From NCBI GenBank assembly GCA_963920765.1, contig OY987247.1, positions 2,046,001-2,110,000 of the forward strand: DNA of 64,000 nucleotides, written 5' to 3'. Position numbers and translations under genes: made by a program. The notes under the pieces were generated by a model. The model searched no databases. It was not told the origin of the DNA and saw only the letters and a list, made by a program, of their open reading frames with translations. The stretch's first letter is position 1. Every line of letters begins with the position of its first letter. Of the stretch, positions 1-13,615 are shown one piece after another. The stretch is from Ulota crispa (Eukaryota > Streptophyta > Bryopsida > Orthotrichales > Orthotrichaceae).

Positions 1-141
1 CTCTCTTCAAGCTACTGAATGTTATGTCTAAGAATTAAATAAAAGGAACTCTTTGAAACTTGGAAAAAAAAAAACCATACTGGCAAAACCTTTGTATTGA
101 CTTATCTTGAAAGTCTTGTTGCACCTCAATGATACAGTAGT

Positions 142-1083
142 TTAACCCCTAAAGAACCATTGTCCCTTTGGGGGACAGGTGGGAGTTCGGGCATGTACCT
201 TTGGATAAGCTACTTTGTGTGATTTTCTGAAACTTTTATTGAAGGTGGGGAATTCAAAAATCTGAGTGGGCATCTAAATTTCTCCTCATTCCAATAATCA
301 TTGAAGAAGTTACGCAAGAATTTCTGAAAATTTGGGGAGGATTGCCCACTTGGGCAGCCCAAAAACTTCTTTAAATAAAATAAATAAATAAATAAATAAA
401 TAAAATTGAAATTGGTTCTTTAGAATTTTTAATAGGTGAGAAGCTTTGAATCATTCAATTTCAATCAATGAGATGAAAGTTATCAAGAGTTTTTGTTTGC
501 GGGCAATTATGGATTCTCTACTCTAAAATAAACTTTGAAGTTCTTTATTTTACTCAATTTTCAATATTTTGGAAAAATAATTAAACCTAAGGAAGTAGAT
601 TGTTTATCACAACATTATTGTTGTTGGGATTGGCATTTTTCATTTCCATAATTAAATCCTTAACAATTTAGTGTTTTGACTCATTCTCTACTTCTTTTTA
701 CTTACCATTTTTTCCCATGTGTTGTATAGTTCCAATTGATTTGAAAATTCTCCCACACATATCTAACTTGGTCTTCTACATGGGAAAAAAACCTCAACTT
801 TGTGTAGAGGAATTTTTTTGATATAGGAGTGATCAACGGCTTCTGAAATTTTGGGGCAGCATGAAAAAAAAAAAATCTTTTCGTTTTAGATGTAAATATC
901 TCACTCATGTCCATCTGGAATGACTTGATTTTTTTTCCACAAGTACCTAATCCTGTCTAGGGCAAGATCCTACGGTTGGATTTCCCAAATTTTTTAAAAA
1001 AAGTTACCTTCTTACTAACCCCTCAAAAGCGGCAATTTTGAGTGATTTTCACTGAAAAAATGGCTCGGTCCTTTAGGGGTTAA
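142..1083. mobile_element. TTAA inverted-repeat element, class A copy 1
   Basis: Starts TTAACCCCTAAAGAACCATT and ends GGTCCTTTAGGGGTTAA. About 940 bp, no coding capacity. The interior is near-identical in places to the copies at 5449-6366 and 31205-32145. Confidence 0.7.
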
Positions 1084-1087
1084 TTTC

Positions 1088-1157
1088 AGGTGCACTTGGC
1101 ATATAGGTACGCACAAGTCGCAAGGTGCACTTGGCATATAGGTACGCACAAGTCGCA
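1088..1157. repeat. 35-bp tandem duplication
   Basis: Two exact copies of a 35-base unit containing GTGCACTTGGCATATAGG lie immediately after a TTAA element. Confidence 0.9.
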
Positions 1158-1461
1158 AGGATCACTGGCCTACAAGTTGGCTTTGCACAATTCTGTATAA
1201 AATCACGAAACGAACAACAACCAAAGATTTTGGTGCAGGTATAGGTTTTTAATCATAAGTGAGATCGAGTTAAATTTCTTTTTCAATTTATTAAAAGCAA
1301 GTTTTAATAATTGTCATCAAGTATGGGTCAAGGGATATTAAAACTTGTACTCCGCAAATACAAATCTGACTCGTTTTCTCAAAATCATACAATCATCCAA
1401 AAAACTTGAATAACTTGCCTTTAACCCTTATATTTTTTCAATACAATTTTTTTAAAGGGCA

Positions 1462-2556
1462 TTAACTCCTAAATGCCCAAGGCCTTTCTGAATTTCTTAG
1501 CATTTTCAAGAAAGTGAACAATCAACCAACTTTTTCATAAATCTCATCAAGTTTTTTGAATTGTAGCCGTACAAATTTAAACTTGACATGTTAGAGATTA
1601 CATAGAAAAAGAAAACACAAAAATATCACTTATAGTTTGAAAGATTATAACGTTTGAACATGAGGGTGTTAAAATTGCAAAAGTGACTTGAAGTTTTCTA
1701 ATCCTCATTTCACATGTCAAATCTAAAAAGTTGGTCATCAAAAAAAAATGAGGTTTAAGGTCATTACATGTTTAACCTCAACCAATTTACGGCTTTCTAA
1801 ATCTACTCCTATATTTTTTTTAAGGGGAAATTAGAAATAGGGGCACAAAAACGTAAAATATTACAATTAGGGGCGCAGTTTCAAAATAGTTACAAATAAA
1901 GGCACAATTTCAAAAAAAGTGTAATATTTTCTATTTTTTTTTTTCAATTTGGACATTGGTTGATTTAGACACATCACATCAAATGTTAGCTAACTTCCAA
2001 AAAACTTAAAAGTTTCCAGAAATTGCCATCTTGTTTACCAAAATTTCTTTATTTAGGCTTGATTTGGAGAGTCCTTTAAGTTTTTTGAAAATTGGCTAAC
2101 ATTAAGTTGGTGTGTCTAAATCAACCAATGTGCAAACCATAAAAGAATACAAAAAATTAGATTTAAAAAAAAATTGTGCCCCTATTTGTAATTATTTTGA
2201 AATTATGCCCCTATTTGTAATATTTTATGTTTTCATGCCCCTATTTGTAATTTCCCCTTTTTCAAAATGGATTTCTAATGTGGGTTATTCTCCAAGCTCT
2301 AGTGTATTTGAGGCTCATTTTCAAGATCTTCCAACACTAGAAAATTCAAGATTATAGTGGACACCCTTGTACAAAATCTTGAACAGAAAAATCATGAAAA
2401 TTTATTTTCAAAATTAGATTTTTGATGTTGAAAATAGACTTCAAAATAAACTTGTGTTCAAAAGAAAATACCAAAAATAGTGATTTGATAAGATTTCATT
2501 TGTCTTTAAAGTTTTGCAAACACCCAAATTGGGTGCCTTGGGCATTTAGGGGTTAA
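1462..2556. mobile_element. TTAA element, class B (GCCC-type ends)
   Basis: Left end TTAACTCCTAAATGCCCAAG, right end complement CTTGGGCATTTAGGGGTTAA. It encloses a separate foldback at about 1826-2260. Confidence 0.65.
1826..2260. repeat. foldback element nested in the class B element
   Basis: Arms of about 180 bases face each other. The outer arms carry repeats of the motif AAATAGGGGCA and its complement; the inner arms carry ATTGGTTGATTTAGACAC and its complement. The ORF over the right arm is an artefact. Confidence 0.7.
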
Positions 2557-2781
2557 GAGCTCTCTTCATAAAAAAAAAATTCTTAATATCTATTGTTATG
2601 ATATTGTTTACAAAAGGCCACAAGAGTTTGATGCATGAGAATATATGATAGCACTTGGCAAATTTGGTATTGCAAATGGAATGTGTTATAAGTCATTCAA
2701 ATCATGGTGTATTAGCTGAGTAGCTACACTAAATAATGCAATTAGGTTGCCACACACTAGTTTCTTGACATTTTGCACTCA

Positions 2782-3654
2782 TCAACCCTAAATGCCCAAG
2801 GGTGCTTTTTCTTGTTGTAGAAGGCATTTTGGAAGCTTTGAACTGTTGTGGTAAGATCATTATTACACCATGAAACAAAATGGTAATTTTGTATGATCTT
2901 AAACTTGTATGCTTTTGGATGATGCTGGCAGAAACATGTTCCAGAAAAGCCACGTAGTTGTTAAGACATTTGTGATTATATGAAAATGAGTACAAAAAAA
3001 AATCTTTTTGGAGCTACCCAAAACTTGTTATGTAATAATAGATACTTTTTTAATACAAGATTGGGAAACAACCACTTATGATGGTGTGATATATGTTATT
3101 GTTACTTCAAAAGTAATGACTTCCCTTTCAAATCCATGACCACAACTCTTCAAATGAGCTTGCAATGCAACAATCAAAGAGTTATCACCTAATACCAAAA
3201 AAAAACCTAGCTCCAATTATTGATAAAAAATCATTGTGAATAAGGAGCATTCAATGGTGGATGAATTCTAATTCCTATGAGACACATTCCAAATGAAATT
3301 GGCACAAAAACATATTTGGATTTTATTAGATGCTGAATTTTTAATAGAAAGACCTTCATTGCCTTTATTTTCAACCTGTTGCTTATTTTTCCAACATGGC
3401 AACTTGTCACAGGCTCTTTAGTGCCAAGTACTATTCATCACAATTTTGAGTGCGCAATAAGCATGCTTGTAGTTTAGCTTCAACAAAAATAATTGGAATG
3501 TAGTATGGAGGACATTCAAATTGAACACTAAAGTTGACTTTAGAGTGTAACTTCTTTAAAAAAAGCTATAACATGCATTCAAACCTTTGCCTTCAACTAG
3601 GTCTCAAAGCTTCCTAAAAACTAGAATTTAGTGCCTCGGGCATTTAGGGGTTGA
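2782..3654. mobile_element. TTAA-type element with diverged TCAA/TTGA ends
   Basis: Left TCAACCCTAAATGCCCAAGG, right CTCGGGCATTTAGGGGTTGA. The ends match class B, but each terminal TTAA has one transition. Confidence 0.55.
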
Positions 3655-5169
3655 ATATTTATTGATACTAGAACAAATTTCATAGGTAATTAATGCAATA
3701 AACAATTTTTAAAAGGCCTAACAACAACAAAAATGTTGCAAAAAGACAAACTCTAGCTATGTGCAAGCTATAACCATGTGAAAATCCTATTATTTAGAGA
3801 GTTACATGCACCTCTAGATGGCCAAGCAGTGAGTCACAAGGTTACTTTCTAGTGTAAAGCAACCTAATTATTCAAGCAACCTAAGTATTGTCAACTTGCT
3901 CGTCAACTTGCCAAATTTTTTTGCTCCATCATCTCACAGATAGGAAGATTTCTTGCTACGTATTTATTGAGAGATTATGCAATATTTGATGTGAGGTGAC
4001 CATATTGAGATCCTTCAAAAAAAAGCAGCAGCCTGAGTAGTTGGCTATGATTTGACAATCCAAGAAGCAGCTTCATAAGAGATTGTACATATTTTTGCAA
4101 TTTCTTCTTGGCACAAATTGGATGTAAGTGCTTGTGCCGCACTCCATAAAAAATTAATTGTCTCAAGGTTCTTGAACTTCTAGCGGAAATTTTTCTGCAA
4201 GATGGCGCATACATATTGCATGGTAAGTGTTTGAAAAGACTTTGTCAACTGCATCTGAAATTATTTTTGACAATAAGACAAGAAGACCACATATGGCAAG
4301 TGGTCATCTATAGGAAGGTGACTCAAGAAGATAAGTTTAGCCCCTAAACTCCCAATTGACCATTTTTTGGTCACTGCCCTTTTTTGCAGGCTGCTTGAAA
4401 TGAAAAAAAAATCAAAATATCTTCATATAGGAAAGTAAGTATACTTTCCAACCTAATTTGAATCGTGTCAATCCAAGTTAAACTCCACTAAGGAGAATTT
4501 TTCAAAGACAAACACTTCAATATTTGCTAGTGTTACAAAATTTACTATTTCAAGAAACTAATGATGTTCTCTCCTTCAAAAATACTAGTGTGGCCTTATG
4601 TTGACCCACAAAACCAAGCTCATACATGCACCCCTCCCTAATGAGAGCTTTTTGACTATACCAAGAATGCTACCAAAATAAAAGTAAAAGTAAATTTCTA
4701 ATTTTTTAATCCATAAAAAAAATTTGAATTTGAATAATTTTCCAACGTGTGCCAAACGCCACAAAACCAAGCCTGTGCACCCTTTCTTGGTGAGAACTTT
4801 TCGACAATACCATGCATGCAATGGGGGACACACGGCCTGGGAGATCTCAATGTGACAAACATCCAAACAAACAAACAACCTAATTTAAGGTATGGATTGT
4901 ATTTTTGAGTTTAAGAATAGATTGTCTATTTTTAACCAATCCTGCCAAATCTTAAACTATATGAATAAAATTTGTAATTTTGATGAATATTGAACCGTAA
5001 ATGCTTCTAGATTCATTAAATAAGAGTCCAATTTTCTTGAATGTTTGACTGTATGGATAATTACTAAACATCATGATTTTTATTTTCTCTTTTGAAACAA
5101 ACTACATTGGTATCATTTGATAACACACTAGTCTACTATCCGTCATACCAACAGGATTATGCCCCCCAC

Positions 5170-5233
5170 CCTTTATCCTCGTGCCTCCTATCCCCGTGCC
5201 CCCCATATCCCCGTGCCCCCTATCCCCGTGCCC
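5170..5233. repeat. C-rich minisatellite, about 14-bp unit
   Basis: About four imperfect copies of TATCCCCGTGCCCC. ORFs in this stretch are by-products of the repeat. Confidence 0.75.
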
Positions 5234-5355
5234 TCGTTTGGCCGAGAGAAAGTTATGGTGCAACTGCAAGTGACGGTACAAGTGCCAATGACATGTTCTA
5301 ACGTCTAGTAAAGCCATAGGTGATCTTACTTTATTCCATTTATAACTTTCCAATC

Positions 5356-5413
5356 CCAGTCATGCCTAACCCTCTCCTAGTCATGCCCAACCCTACCCTA
5401 GTCATGCTCAACC
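5356..5413. repeat. minisatellite, about 19-bp unit
   Basis: Three imperfect copies of CTAGTCATGCCCAACCCTA. Confidence 0.7.
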
Positions 5414-5448
5414 CAAACTGATTGATAATTTTGAACAATATTCAATTC

Positions 5449-6366
5449 TTAACCCCTAAAAGACCATTGTCCCTTCAGAGGACAAATGGAATTTTGGGCA
5501 TGTACCTATGGCTAGACTACTATGCGTGATTTTTTGAAACTTTTATTGAAGGTGAGGAATTCAAAGATCTACATGGGAATGTAATTTTTTCTTCATTCTG
5601 ACATTTGAAAAAGTAGTTAATGATGAAAATTTGGAAAAAGCTGCTCTGCATGCAGCCAAAAAATTCATTAAAATTTTCACTTTTTTCAAATAAAAGTTTG
5701 AAATAGGTTCTTTAGACTTGTATAAATGTGGGGAGCTTTGAATCATTCAATTTTGATAAATGACATGAAAGTTATAAGGAGTTTTTGTTTGCAGGCAATT
5801 CTAGATTCTCTACTCTAAAATAAACTTTGAAGTTCTTTATTTTACTCAATTTTCAATATTTTGGAAAAATAATTAAACCTAAGGAAGTAGATTGTTTATC
5901 ACAATATTGCAACTGTTGGGATTTTTATTTTTCATTTTAATAATTAAATTCTTAACAATTTAGTGTTTTGACTCATTCTCTACTTCTTTTTACTTACCAT
6001 TTTTTCCATGTGTTGTATAGTTCCAATTGATTTGAAAATTCTCCCACACATATCTAACTTGGTCTTCTACATGGGAAAAAAACCCCAACTTTGTGTAGAT
6101 GAATTTTTTTGATATAGGAGTGGTCAACGGCTTTTGAAATTTTTGGGCACTACAAAAAAAAACCTTTTTCTTCACTTCACATGTAAATATCTCATTCCTT
6201 TTCATTTGGAATAAGCTTGTTTTTTTTCCAAGTACCTCATACTATCTAGAGCAATATTTTACAATTGGTTTTCAAAAAAAAAAAATTACCATTCCTTCCA
6301 TCCCCCCAAAGGTGGCAATTTTCCGTGTTTTTCACATAGAAAAGGGCCTAGTCCTTTAGGGGTTAA
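5449..6366. mobile_element. TTAA inverted-repeat element, class A copy 2
   Basis: Starts TTAACCCCTAAAAGACCATT, ends AGTCCTTTAGGGGTTAA. The interior aligns by eye with 142-1083 along most of its length. Confidence 0.7.
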
Positions 6367-6409
6367 TATGGATTTGTGTTTTGCCCTTACCCCCTTGGGC
6401 GTTTAGGGG

Positions 6410-7324
6410 TTAACCCTTTAGGGTTGCCTGCTCTCAAAGCTGGTTGTTCTTCTGGAAAACCAAATTGTTTCCGGATTTTTAGCAATCAAGTTAGATGTAA
6501 AAAGCACAATCCAATTGTACCAATGTAAACTGCAGTCTTGGAAGATAAGCATGTAAAAAATTTGGACCAATTTGCTTATGATATGTGCTACATTGGTGAA
6601 GTGAGAGTTGTTGCATTGGACTAAGTTTGGAGCGTACAAGTTGTATGAATGGCTCCTACAAGCAACCGCTGTAGAATTAGAATTTGAAATTGTGGACTTT
6701 TCTTACATGTGATAGGTTGAAGGGCTTGAACTTATAATTTTGGGAAAAAGTTGTACCATCTCTTTTATTTGATGAAGGAAAGGTATGGGTGGTTAGGGTG
6801 CAAAAATTATGGAAAAGATCATGAAATTTTGATTTTTTTTAGAAAAATGGGATTTGCATGGTTAGAAAATCCAACCAGACAAGTTATTTGAATAGTATTG
6901 ATCTATAACTATGTATCTTTTCAAAAGAAGTGTGACAATATAAACGTGATTTTGATTGTGCAATGCTGAAAAGATTGAAGAGCTTAGGGAGGGGGTACAA
7001 AGCCAAAGCATAATTGGGTTGGTTGTTGTCGTAGCACTATTTACCCAATCCCTAAAAATGTCAAGTGACGTCATCCTCTTGCTAGTGTTTTGATGAGTGA
7101 TTTGTATTGAACACTCAGGTTTCCACATACCCCTTTCAATGAATCACTCTCTCTACAACAAGTTGTAATTCCAAACTTTGATCAAACAAGTGTGCATGAA
7201 AATAGACTCCATCCCCTACATGTTAGTAATTGGTCAATCCATGATCCAAAATTGATAACCCACCTAAATTTGGTTTCAAAACTTGTGAAGGCAATTTTTG
7301 CCTCCTTTGGCCCTAAGGGATTAA
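6410..7324. mobile_element. candidate TTAA element with diverged ends
   Basis: Left TTAACCCTTTAGGG, right CCCTAAGGGATTAA. The inverted match is imperfect. The right TTAA would be shared with the left end of the 9.7-kb segment. Confidence 0.35.
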
Positions 7325-9600
7325 CCCCTAAAGGATCAAGGGGGATTTTTAGGAAAAACTATCAAAAACTGCGTTTTTTTGTTGTGTTGATCAAAAACAA
7401 AAATTGAAATTTTTCTTTGAAATTTCAACCCTTTTTACTATATGGATTAAAAGATTAGAAAGTTCAAAGTTCCAAAAAGAGTTTTTTTTATCCCTGTTCA
7501 AGAGGGGCAGCAAACTTAATGCCTTATTGGATTAAAATTTTGGTTTGCATGAATTTGAGTTATATATCCATTGGGTTCTAAATCTTGTTAGGTACACTCA
7601 TGAAAATTTTCCAAATCAAATTGTTAGTGCAACGTACTCTAAATAGTCCGGCCTACAATAAAAGAAGGTCTAAAAATATGGCAATACACTAGCAAGTCCA
7701 AAAAAATTCTTGTGCATTCGCTTTTCTTTTTTTTTGAAATCCAAATGGTGAAAAGATAGGTCTAACCCCCTTCTATAAGTCATCATTTTTTCACTATCAA
7801 AAAAAATTAGAGTATACATTTCAAATTATTTGAAATTTTCTAGAGTTCATAATCTTTGTTATTTCTTCTAAGTAAAAGCATGCCAATACTCAATGATTGC
7901 TTATACTTCCAATGCAAGCATCTTTAGTGAATTACAACATTCTAAGTTATGTTGTGAATGTAAACCTCAAATCTTTGCATAAAAAATACAACCTCATGAG
8001 ATTTTTTTAGTGTTATGATATCCGATGACCAATTGAGGTAATATTTAGGCAAAGTTTTGTCAGAAAAAAAAAATCTAGGATAGGCCTTTTTTAGCCTCCA
8101 AACCATGTTCCCTGTCCAACCTCCCAAAATTTGGCTCAAGTTATTGCACATATGGCGATGGGGCCAGGGTGAAAAACCCTTATTTTCTCACCAAAAATTT
8201 GCTATTGGAAGATTGAATTTGGGATTTTTGAATTCATATTTGGATTTAGAGACCTAACTTTAACTCAAGTCCTTGGAAGAGGATACAATTGAACAACAAA
8301 TAAATAGGAGGCAAATTATTATTATAACCCATGTTCAAAAGAAAACTTGAGCTTTTCCACCCTAGCCCCACATTGTTGTATGTGCAATAAATTGAGACCC
8401 CAAATCAGCTGGCCACCTTTCTTCACCCAATTCCCTCCCAATCAAGGTTTTTTTTAGGCTTTTAAAAGCTAGAAAGCTACATTAAAAAAATCAAGCTACA
8501 AGCCTATACAAAAAAATGAAGGAAAAATAATGTCTTAGTGCCAGATTTCACTCAATGTTCCAAATCTAGATGCCTATTACGCATTAGAAAAAAGAATATG
8601 TGTTGTTTGTAGCCAGTCAATTAGGAACTTAGACAAAAATCAATTTGATCTTCATGCCATATGGAGCCATATTATATGAGAATAAAGCCGCCTTTAAGTT
8701 TCTTTGAGATAATGCCTCTTTTATTATAAATTTTTGGATTTTGTAACCCACATTTTCATAAAATTCATTTTTGCAATGCTGTATTTTGATTTTAGGAAAA
8801 TTTGGTTACAATCAACAAGCTCAAAGTGTAAATACTTGCAACCTAATTTTACACCGTTCAATAAAAATCTTGTGTAACCATATTTGCACCATTGAAAATT
8901 GCCATTTGGCTTAAGAAGCTGCTTGTCTAAAACCAAAAAAAAAAATCCTAAGGTAGGAGGTTCATACTTTGTGCAGTCATTTTGAACCGCCCACTAGGGC
9001 CATTTGAAAATCACGCAGCTAATTTGTAAAATTGCTTGCAGCCATTGTACCAAGAAGTTAGGATTATGGGGGCACAGTTTTTGTGCCTGTGCAAAGGGAG
9101 ATTGGCCCTTCATAAGGTTGCTTCATGGTTTAGGATGTGCTAGTTTTTGGGGCTGAAGTAAATAAAGGTCTATGTCAAGGTGAAGCATGTAAAAGTAAAT
9201 TTTTTGCCATATGGAGGGTATTGGGATATGTGGTGGTTACTTCATGAGGCGGCGGCAATTAAGAATAATGTAGTTTGGGGCTTGTTTTGGAATTTTGAGA
9301 GGATGGTTTATGAGACCACTAAATTTACTTTAGGAAACAATGGCGTTTACATTAATGACAGACTAGGAGCCACATTATGTCCAGCTTTGTGTAATTTAAT
9401 AACAAAGATGCCAGTTGAGCTTGCTTTCATCTAGCATTAGAAGGGAAAGAATGCACGTCCTCATTGGGCAACATTGAGATTGGGCTTGCAAGTTTTCTAA
9501 GTGACAGGAACATCCTCATGAGCAATCACATTGCTGCTCACATTCTTAGTGAGAAATAGTTTCCTCCATTGTTGGTGCGTGTGCAACCAAGTTATAGAAA

Positions 9601-12600
9601 ATGTCTGGGGACACAGATTCAAGAGACAATAGCCAGGACGACAAACGCAATTACACAAGGCCAAGGAGCTGGGGAAGTAGCCACTCCAAATTTTGCGAGG
9701 ATGACGACACTACAGAGGTAGAGAGCTACAACCTCGTCTAGTGGGTTGGTAGGGAGAACTTCCATGCATCTCAAGATTTGCAAAATCTCAACAATGCACA
9801 CAAACGTCAACTTGAAAGAGATGAAGAGCAAGTAGGTAGACTTCAAATCTTACAATCCAATCCTTGAGGAATTGATAATGCAAGGAGTAGTTGCAGAGCA
9901 GTGTTCTAAGGGGGCAGCGGAAATGGTGAGCAAGAATCTAGCCAACACATGTATGAGAGTGTCCACATTGACAAAGCTATGTTACATGTCAATTCCAGGG
10001 TGGACATGTCTTGCAATGATAGTATCAATACGGGCTTCAATCAAGGGCGCGGCTTCCCTCATTATCCAAATGGCGACGATGAGAGCAACTTCATCCGTGA
10101 ACATGGAGTGCAGCAACAATCTAGCAACATTGTCAATCCTAGCCTGGTCCATCATCCCAAAGCAGCACAACAGTCTAACTCAGACGTTCTTTTGCGATTC
10201 TGATTAGTATGTCAGGATGGGCCAGCAGCCCAAAAACTCCAATCCACGCCACTCCAACCATGTGCGCAGTATGGGGAAGTGTAGCAGCGTCAATGCGCTG
10301 CGCAAATCTGACCAACGTGTGGACCCAAGGCAATAGCGTTGGGACAACAATTCCTGTGGCTTCAACCATGTGCAATGTGCACGGCAAGGTGGCGGTGACG
10401 ACGTCCACCGCAAGTCCATGGAGCATTGCAGCGTTGGGCATCAGGAGCAACACAACCACCTCACCGGCTCAGGCTCTAATCATTTGCATGGCCTGCGAGA
10501 GAGACATGAAGGCAACATCCGGACAACATCAAATTACCTTTGCGGCATGACAAATGATCGCAGCGGCGCTAGAGTACATGGCTCCAACCATGGATACAGT
10601 GCACAAGGTAAATGTTGTCCTAGCATCAATCATGTCGCAGAAGACCAGATTCAAAATCCAGGTATTGAATCTAACCTAGAACAACCTCCACCATCTCCCC
10701 AGAATAGGCAACAAGTTTGAATTAAACAAAAAATAAAGCTCAATGGAAACTGGACAGATGCACAACTTTGAAGTGCAATCAATGCTGTGGATGACAAAAT
10801 GGCGCTCCGAACTGCTGCCAGTGTTCATGGAATCCCCGCATCCTTCCTGCATGGCCATGTCTACGGTACCATGTTACAGAGGCAAAGGTGTAAACCTGGT
10901 GTTCTAACCAAAGATGAAGAAGCAGAGATAGTAGATTATGTCCTCAAAATGCAAGACTTAGGATTTCCTTTAAATATGGGTCAGTTCCGAGAGAAGGTTG
11001 GGATACTCACATAGGGACGGGTGATCCCCTTCAAAGATGGGGTACCAGGTATGGGATGGGTGAAGTGTTTCAGAAATAGGCATCAAGAGGTGGTGATGAG
11101 AAAGCCACAGGCATTAGAGCATAATAGGGCTAACTATTTGTGTCCAGAACTTGTCAAGGGACTTTACAATCGCCTACAAGGCCTGTATGACAAAAATCAC
11201 TATGAACCCCATCAAATATGGAATTGTGACAAATCTAGCGCCCAGGCAGGAAAGAATGAAGGAGGATTTGTATTGGCAAAAAGGGGCTCTAAAAATGTCC
11301 ATGTGGTAGTCCCCAACCAAAGGGAATGGTTATCAGTTCTTTCATGTGTTAATGCTAAGGGTGAGAGTTTGCCAAATTTTTACATATTTAAGGGAAAGAG
11401 GAGGTCTAGAAACTTTCTACAAAAGACAGGAGAGGTGGGGGCAATGATGGCCATGCAACCTAAGGTATGGATGACAAATTTTCTATTTAGGGCTTGGATG
11501 CATCATTTCATATTTACAATTTCAAACATGTATGAACTCTCTCCAACTACTAGACATCTACTTGTACTAGACGGGCATGGCTCACATGTAACAATAGAAG
11601 TGATTCAACTAGCAATGTCCAATGGATTAGACCTCCTTACCTTTCCTTCACATACCTCCCACACCTTGCAGCCGTTAGATGTATCCTGTTTCAGGCCATT
11701 CAAGTTAAATTTCAGAGCCTACAAGGATAAATGGACTTTGAACCACAAAAGAAAGAAATCCTTAAAAGAACTAGCACAGTGGGTTTCCCATGGGCTAAAG
11801 AGAGGTTTATCAATCTCTAATATACAAAAAGGGTTTGAATGTACGGGAATCTACCCCCTAAATCCTAGAGCAATGGACAAGAAGATGGGATCCAGCATGG
11901 CCTTTCAACCAGTACAACCTGCTAGTATAGAGATATGGCAGGGTATAGAAGAAGAAAAAGATCTAGAGGACAATAGTCTAGAACAATGGGAGATTGAAGA
12001 AATATTTGGAAAAGTGGATGACGACATCCCCACTTGCCAGCAGTACTATATAAATGTTGAAGGTACAGGAGAAATACCTGAACAGGAGGACGATGAAACT
12101 CTCTCAGGTGGTGAAGACCAGCCATTGTAAGATCTACAGGAGACCAGAGCGGAAAGCTCCTTTGGTGCTTTACTGCAGTTACCAACCATCCCAATGTTAT
12201 CCAAGCCTAGATTTAGAGATGAAGCTAAAATTGACTATCACAATGTGATAGTCTTCACTGAAGAGGGACACTTGCAAGCGTTAGAAGAGCTGGCAGCAAA
12301 GAAGGAGCTTGTGGCACAAGAACGTGAACAACAACTATAGGAGAAAGAAGCAAACAAGAAAATCAAGCACAGAAGAAGAAGAGGAAGTTGGTAGAACGCC
12401 AGGAACAATCTGACCTAGCAAAATCTAGGAAGGAACATAATGAAAGATGGAGTGTGAAGAATGTGACAGCCTTTGGGGAAAAACTACATGCCGCCATTAA
12501 AGCAAATGCTTCTATCCTTGGCTACAAGGCACCATATTGTGGTTTTCCCCCCCAAGTTTGTAAGGATAACCAACGCCTTGCTATAAAAAGAAGATGTACA

Positions 12601-12642
12601 AAAAAAAGAGGCGAAAGTGTTGACCACTTACCTGCACTTTAG
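9601..12642 (+). pseudogene. decayed pogo/Tigger-like (CENP-B type) DDE transposase gene
   Basis: Best-preserved part 11021-12130: IWNCD, LVLDGHGSH and LQPLD carry the acidic triad (codons at 11228, 11570, 11678), 35 residues between the last two, as in pogo-type DDE enzymes of the Tc1/mariner superfamily. Upstream in the same frame, about 10742-10900 resembles a psq/CENP-B helix-turn-helix (NWTDAQL, then LRTAASVHGIP). An earlier hydrophilic stretch opens with ATG 9601 and joins by a frameshift near 10200; it is linked by proximity and composition only. The gene is broken: in-frame stops at 9739, 9865, 9907, 10205, 10334, 10718, 10769, 11012, 12128 and 12338, then a one-base shift near 12365 into a frame with a KKKRK patch ending at 12642. 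Such enzymes cut and paste DNA at TA targets. This copy cannot make a full protein. Confidence 0.8.
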
Positions 12643-13203
12643 GAGGTGTGGCCGCAAAGGGTTGGGGGGAGTGGCGGGATGCAGCAGCAAGGACTCTGCA
12701 GACCCAACTTCTATAGTAGCATCATGGAGTCCAGCCATACTATGCAATACCCGCTTGCTTATGTGCTGCACCTTGGGTCTAGCTCTGCAGGACAACCATG
12801 ATGAGGATAGACAGTTTCTAGCATTCATAGAGAAGGTTGAAATTGCATTTGAGATTGCATTATTTTCAATTGAACAATGCAAATGTCATGACAATTCTAT
12901 GTGGAAACTTTGTTGTAACTGACATTACCATTTGCATCATGACTTCAAAAAGATTTACAGTAGACACATGTAAATTTGAACGCAACTTGGGACATATGCA
13001 TGTATTCATCAAAATCTGAAGTTATGAGCTTTGGTGTGCAATGGCAATTTAAGCTTTTGTATATTAGCGTTAGAGTTGAATGTCGGAGTCCTTCACCCTC
13101 ACGCATTCCCGCAATGCACAATAAAGTGAACTCACTGGCATGTCCAATGGGACGGTGTTGTGCTTTGTAAAGTTAGGTGATCAAGAAATGCTATGGCGGT
13201 GTC

Positions 13204-13615
13204 TAGTTTTTGATGACGAGAGCGCAGCTTTGGGGTCTCCATATGTTGTTCTTGCACATGGAAAGCCAACGTTGAGTATACCGTCTACATACACCCAATA
13301 ACAAAATTGCTAAAGCTGCTTGAAATTTGAAGTGAACACGAGATTCCAGAGACTGTTGTAGACCCCTCCTCCCATGCGTACAACAAAAGCCAAATGGGGA
13401 TTGAAGTTGGAAATCCAATTGTGGCGATAGCATATGTAGAAGTGGCAAGGGAAGATTTCCTCAGCTTCTTCACGCATCGTGCGTATGAATTGGACCCGGG
13501 TGGGTTTTCGTTTGCGGTGTATATGTGTTCATATCTAAAAACCCGAGGAGAATTCCACAAGGCAAATCCATGCAGCAGCATGTTCGAAGATTTCTATGAC
13601 GACCTTATTGCATAG
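13204..13615 (+). pseudogene. remnant of an unrecognised protein-coding sequence
   Basis: The frame from 13394 to the TAG at 13613 has protein-like composition (IEVGNPIVAIAYVEVARED, then DPGGFSFAVYMCSYLKTR). The same frame continues upstream through a TGA at 13328, and a second frame with similar quality overlaps before about 13290, suggesting one nonsense change and one frameshift. I do not recognise the family. It sits inside the 9.7-kb TTAA-bounded segment about 0.6 kb after the transposase remnant, so it may be cargo of that element or an older captured gene. Confidence 0.35.

Larger units (their letters stand above)
3655..5448. other. no gene seen; AT-rich repeat debris
   Basis: An isolated left end of the TTAA group (TTAGCCCCTAAAC) occurs near 4337 without a visible partner. 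Two short minisatellites sit at 5170-5233 and 5356-5413. Otherwise I see nothing recognisable. Confidence 0.5.

Noticed and set aside
1088..1157. CRISPR-like direct repeats
   Set aside because: There are only two adjacent copies with no spacers, in eukaryotic DNA.
4337..4350. A TTAG-CCCCTAAAC left end as another complete TTAA element
   Set aside because: No facing right end could be found before the next complete element.
10718..12340. A non-standard genetic code or stop read-through in the transposase
   Set aside because: All three stop types occur in it, along with frameshifts, while RPT1 and the HNH-like gene read cleanly with the standard code. Decay is the simpler reading.
9601..12642. 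Ten in-frame stops as proof of cytosine-methylation decay
   Set aside because: Every stop codon can arise from CAG, CAA or CGA by a C-to-T change, so the stops alone are not diagnostic.
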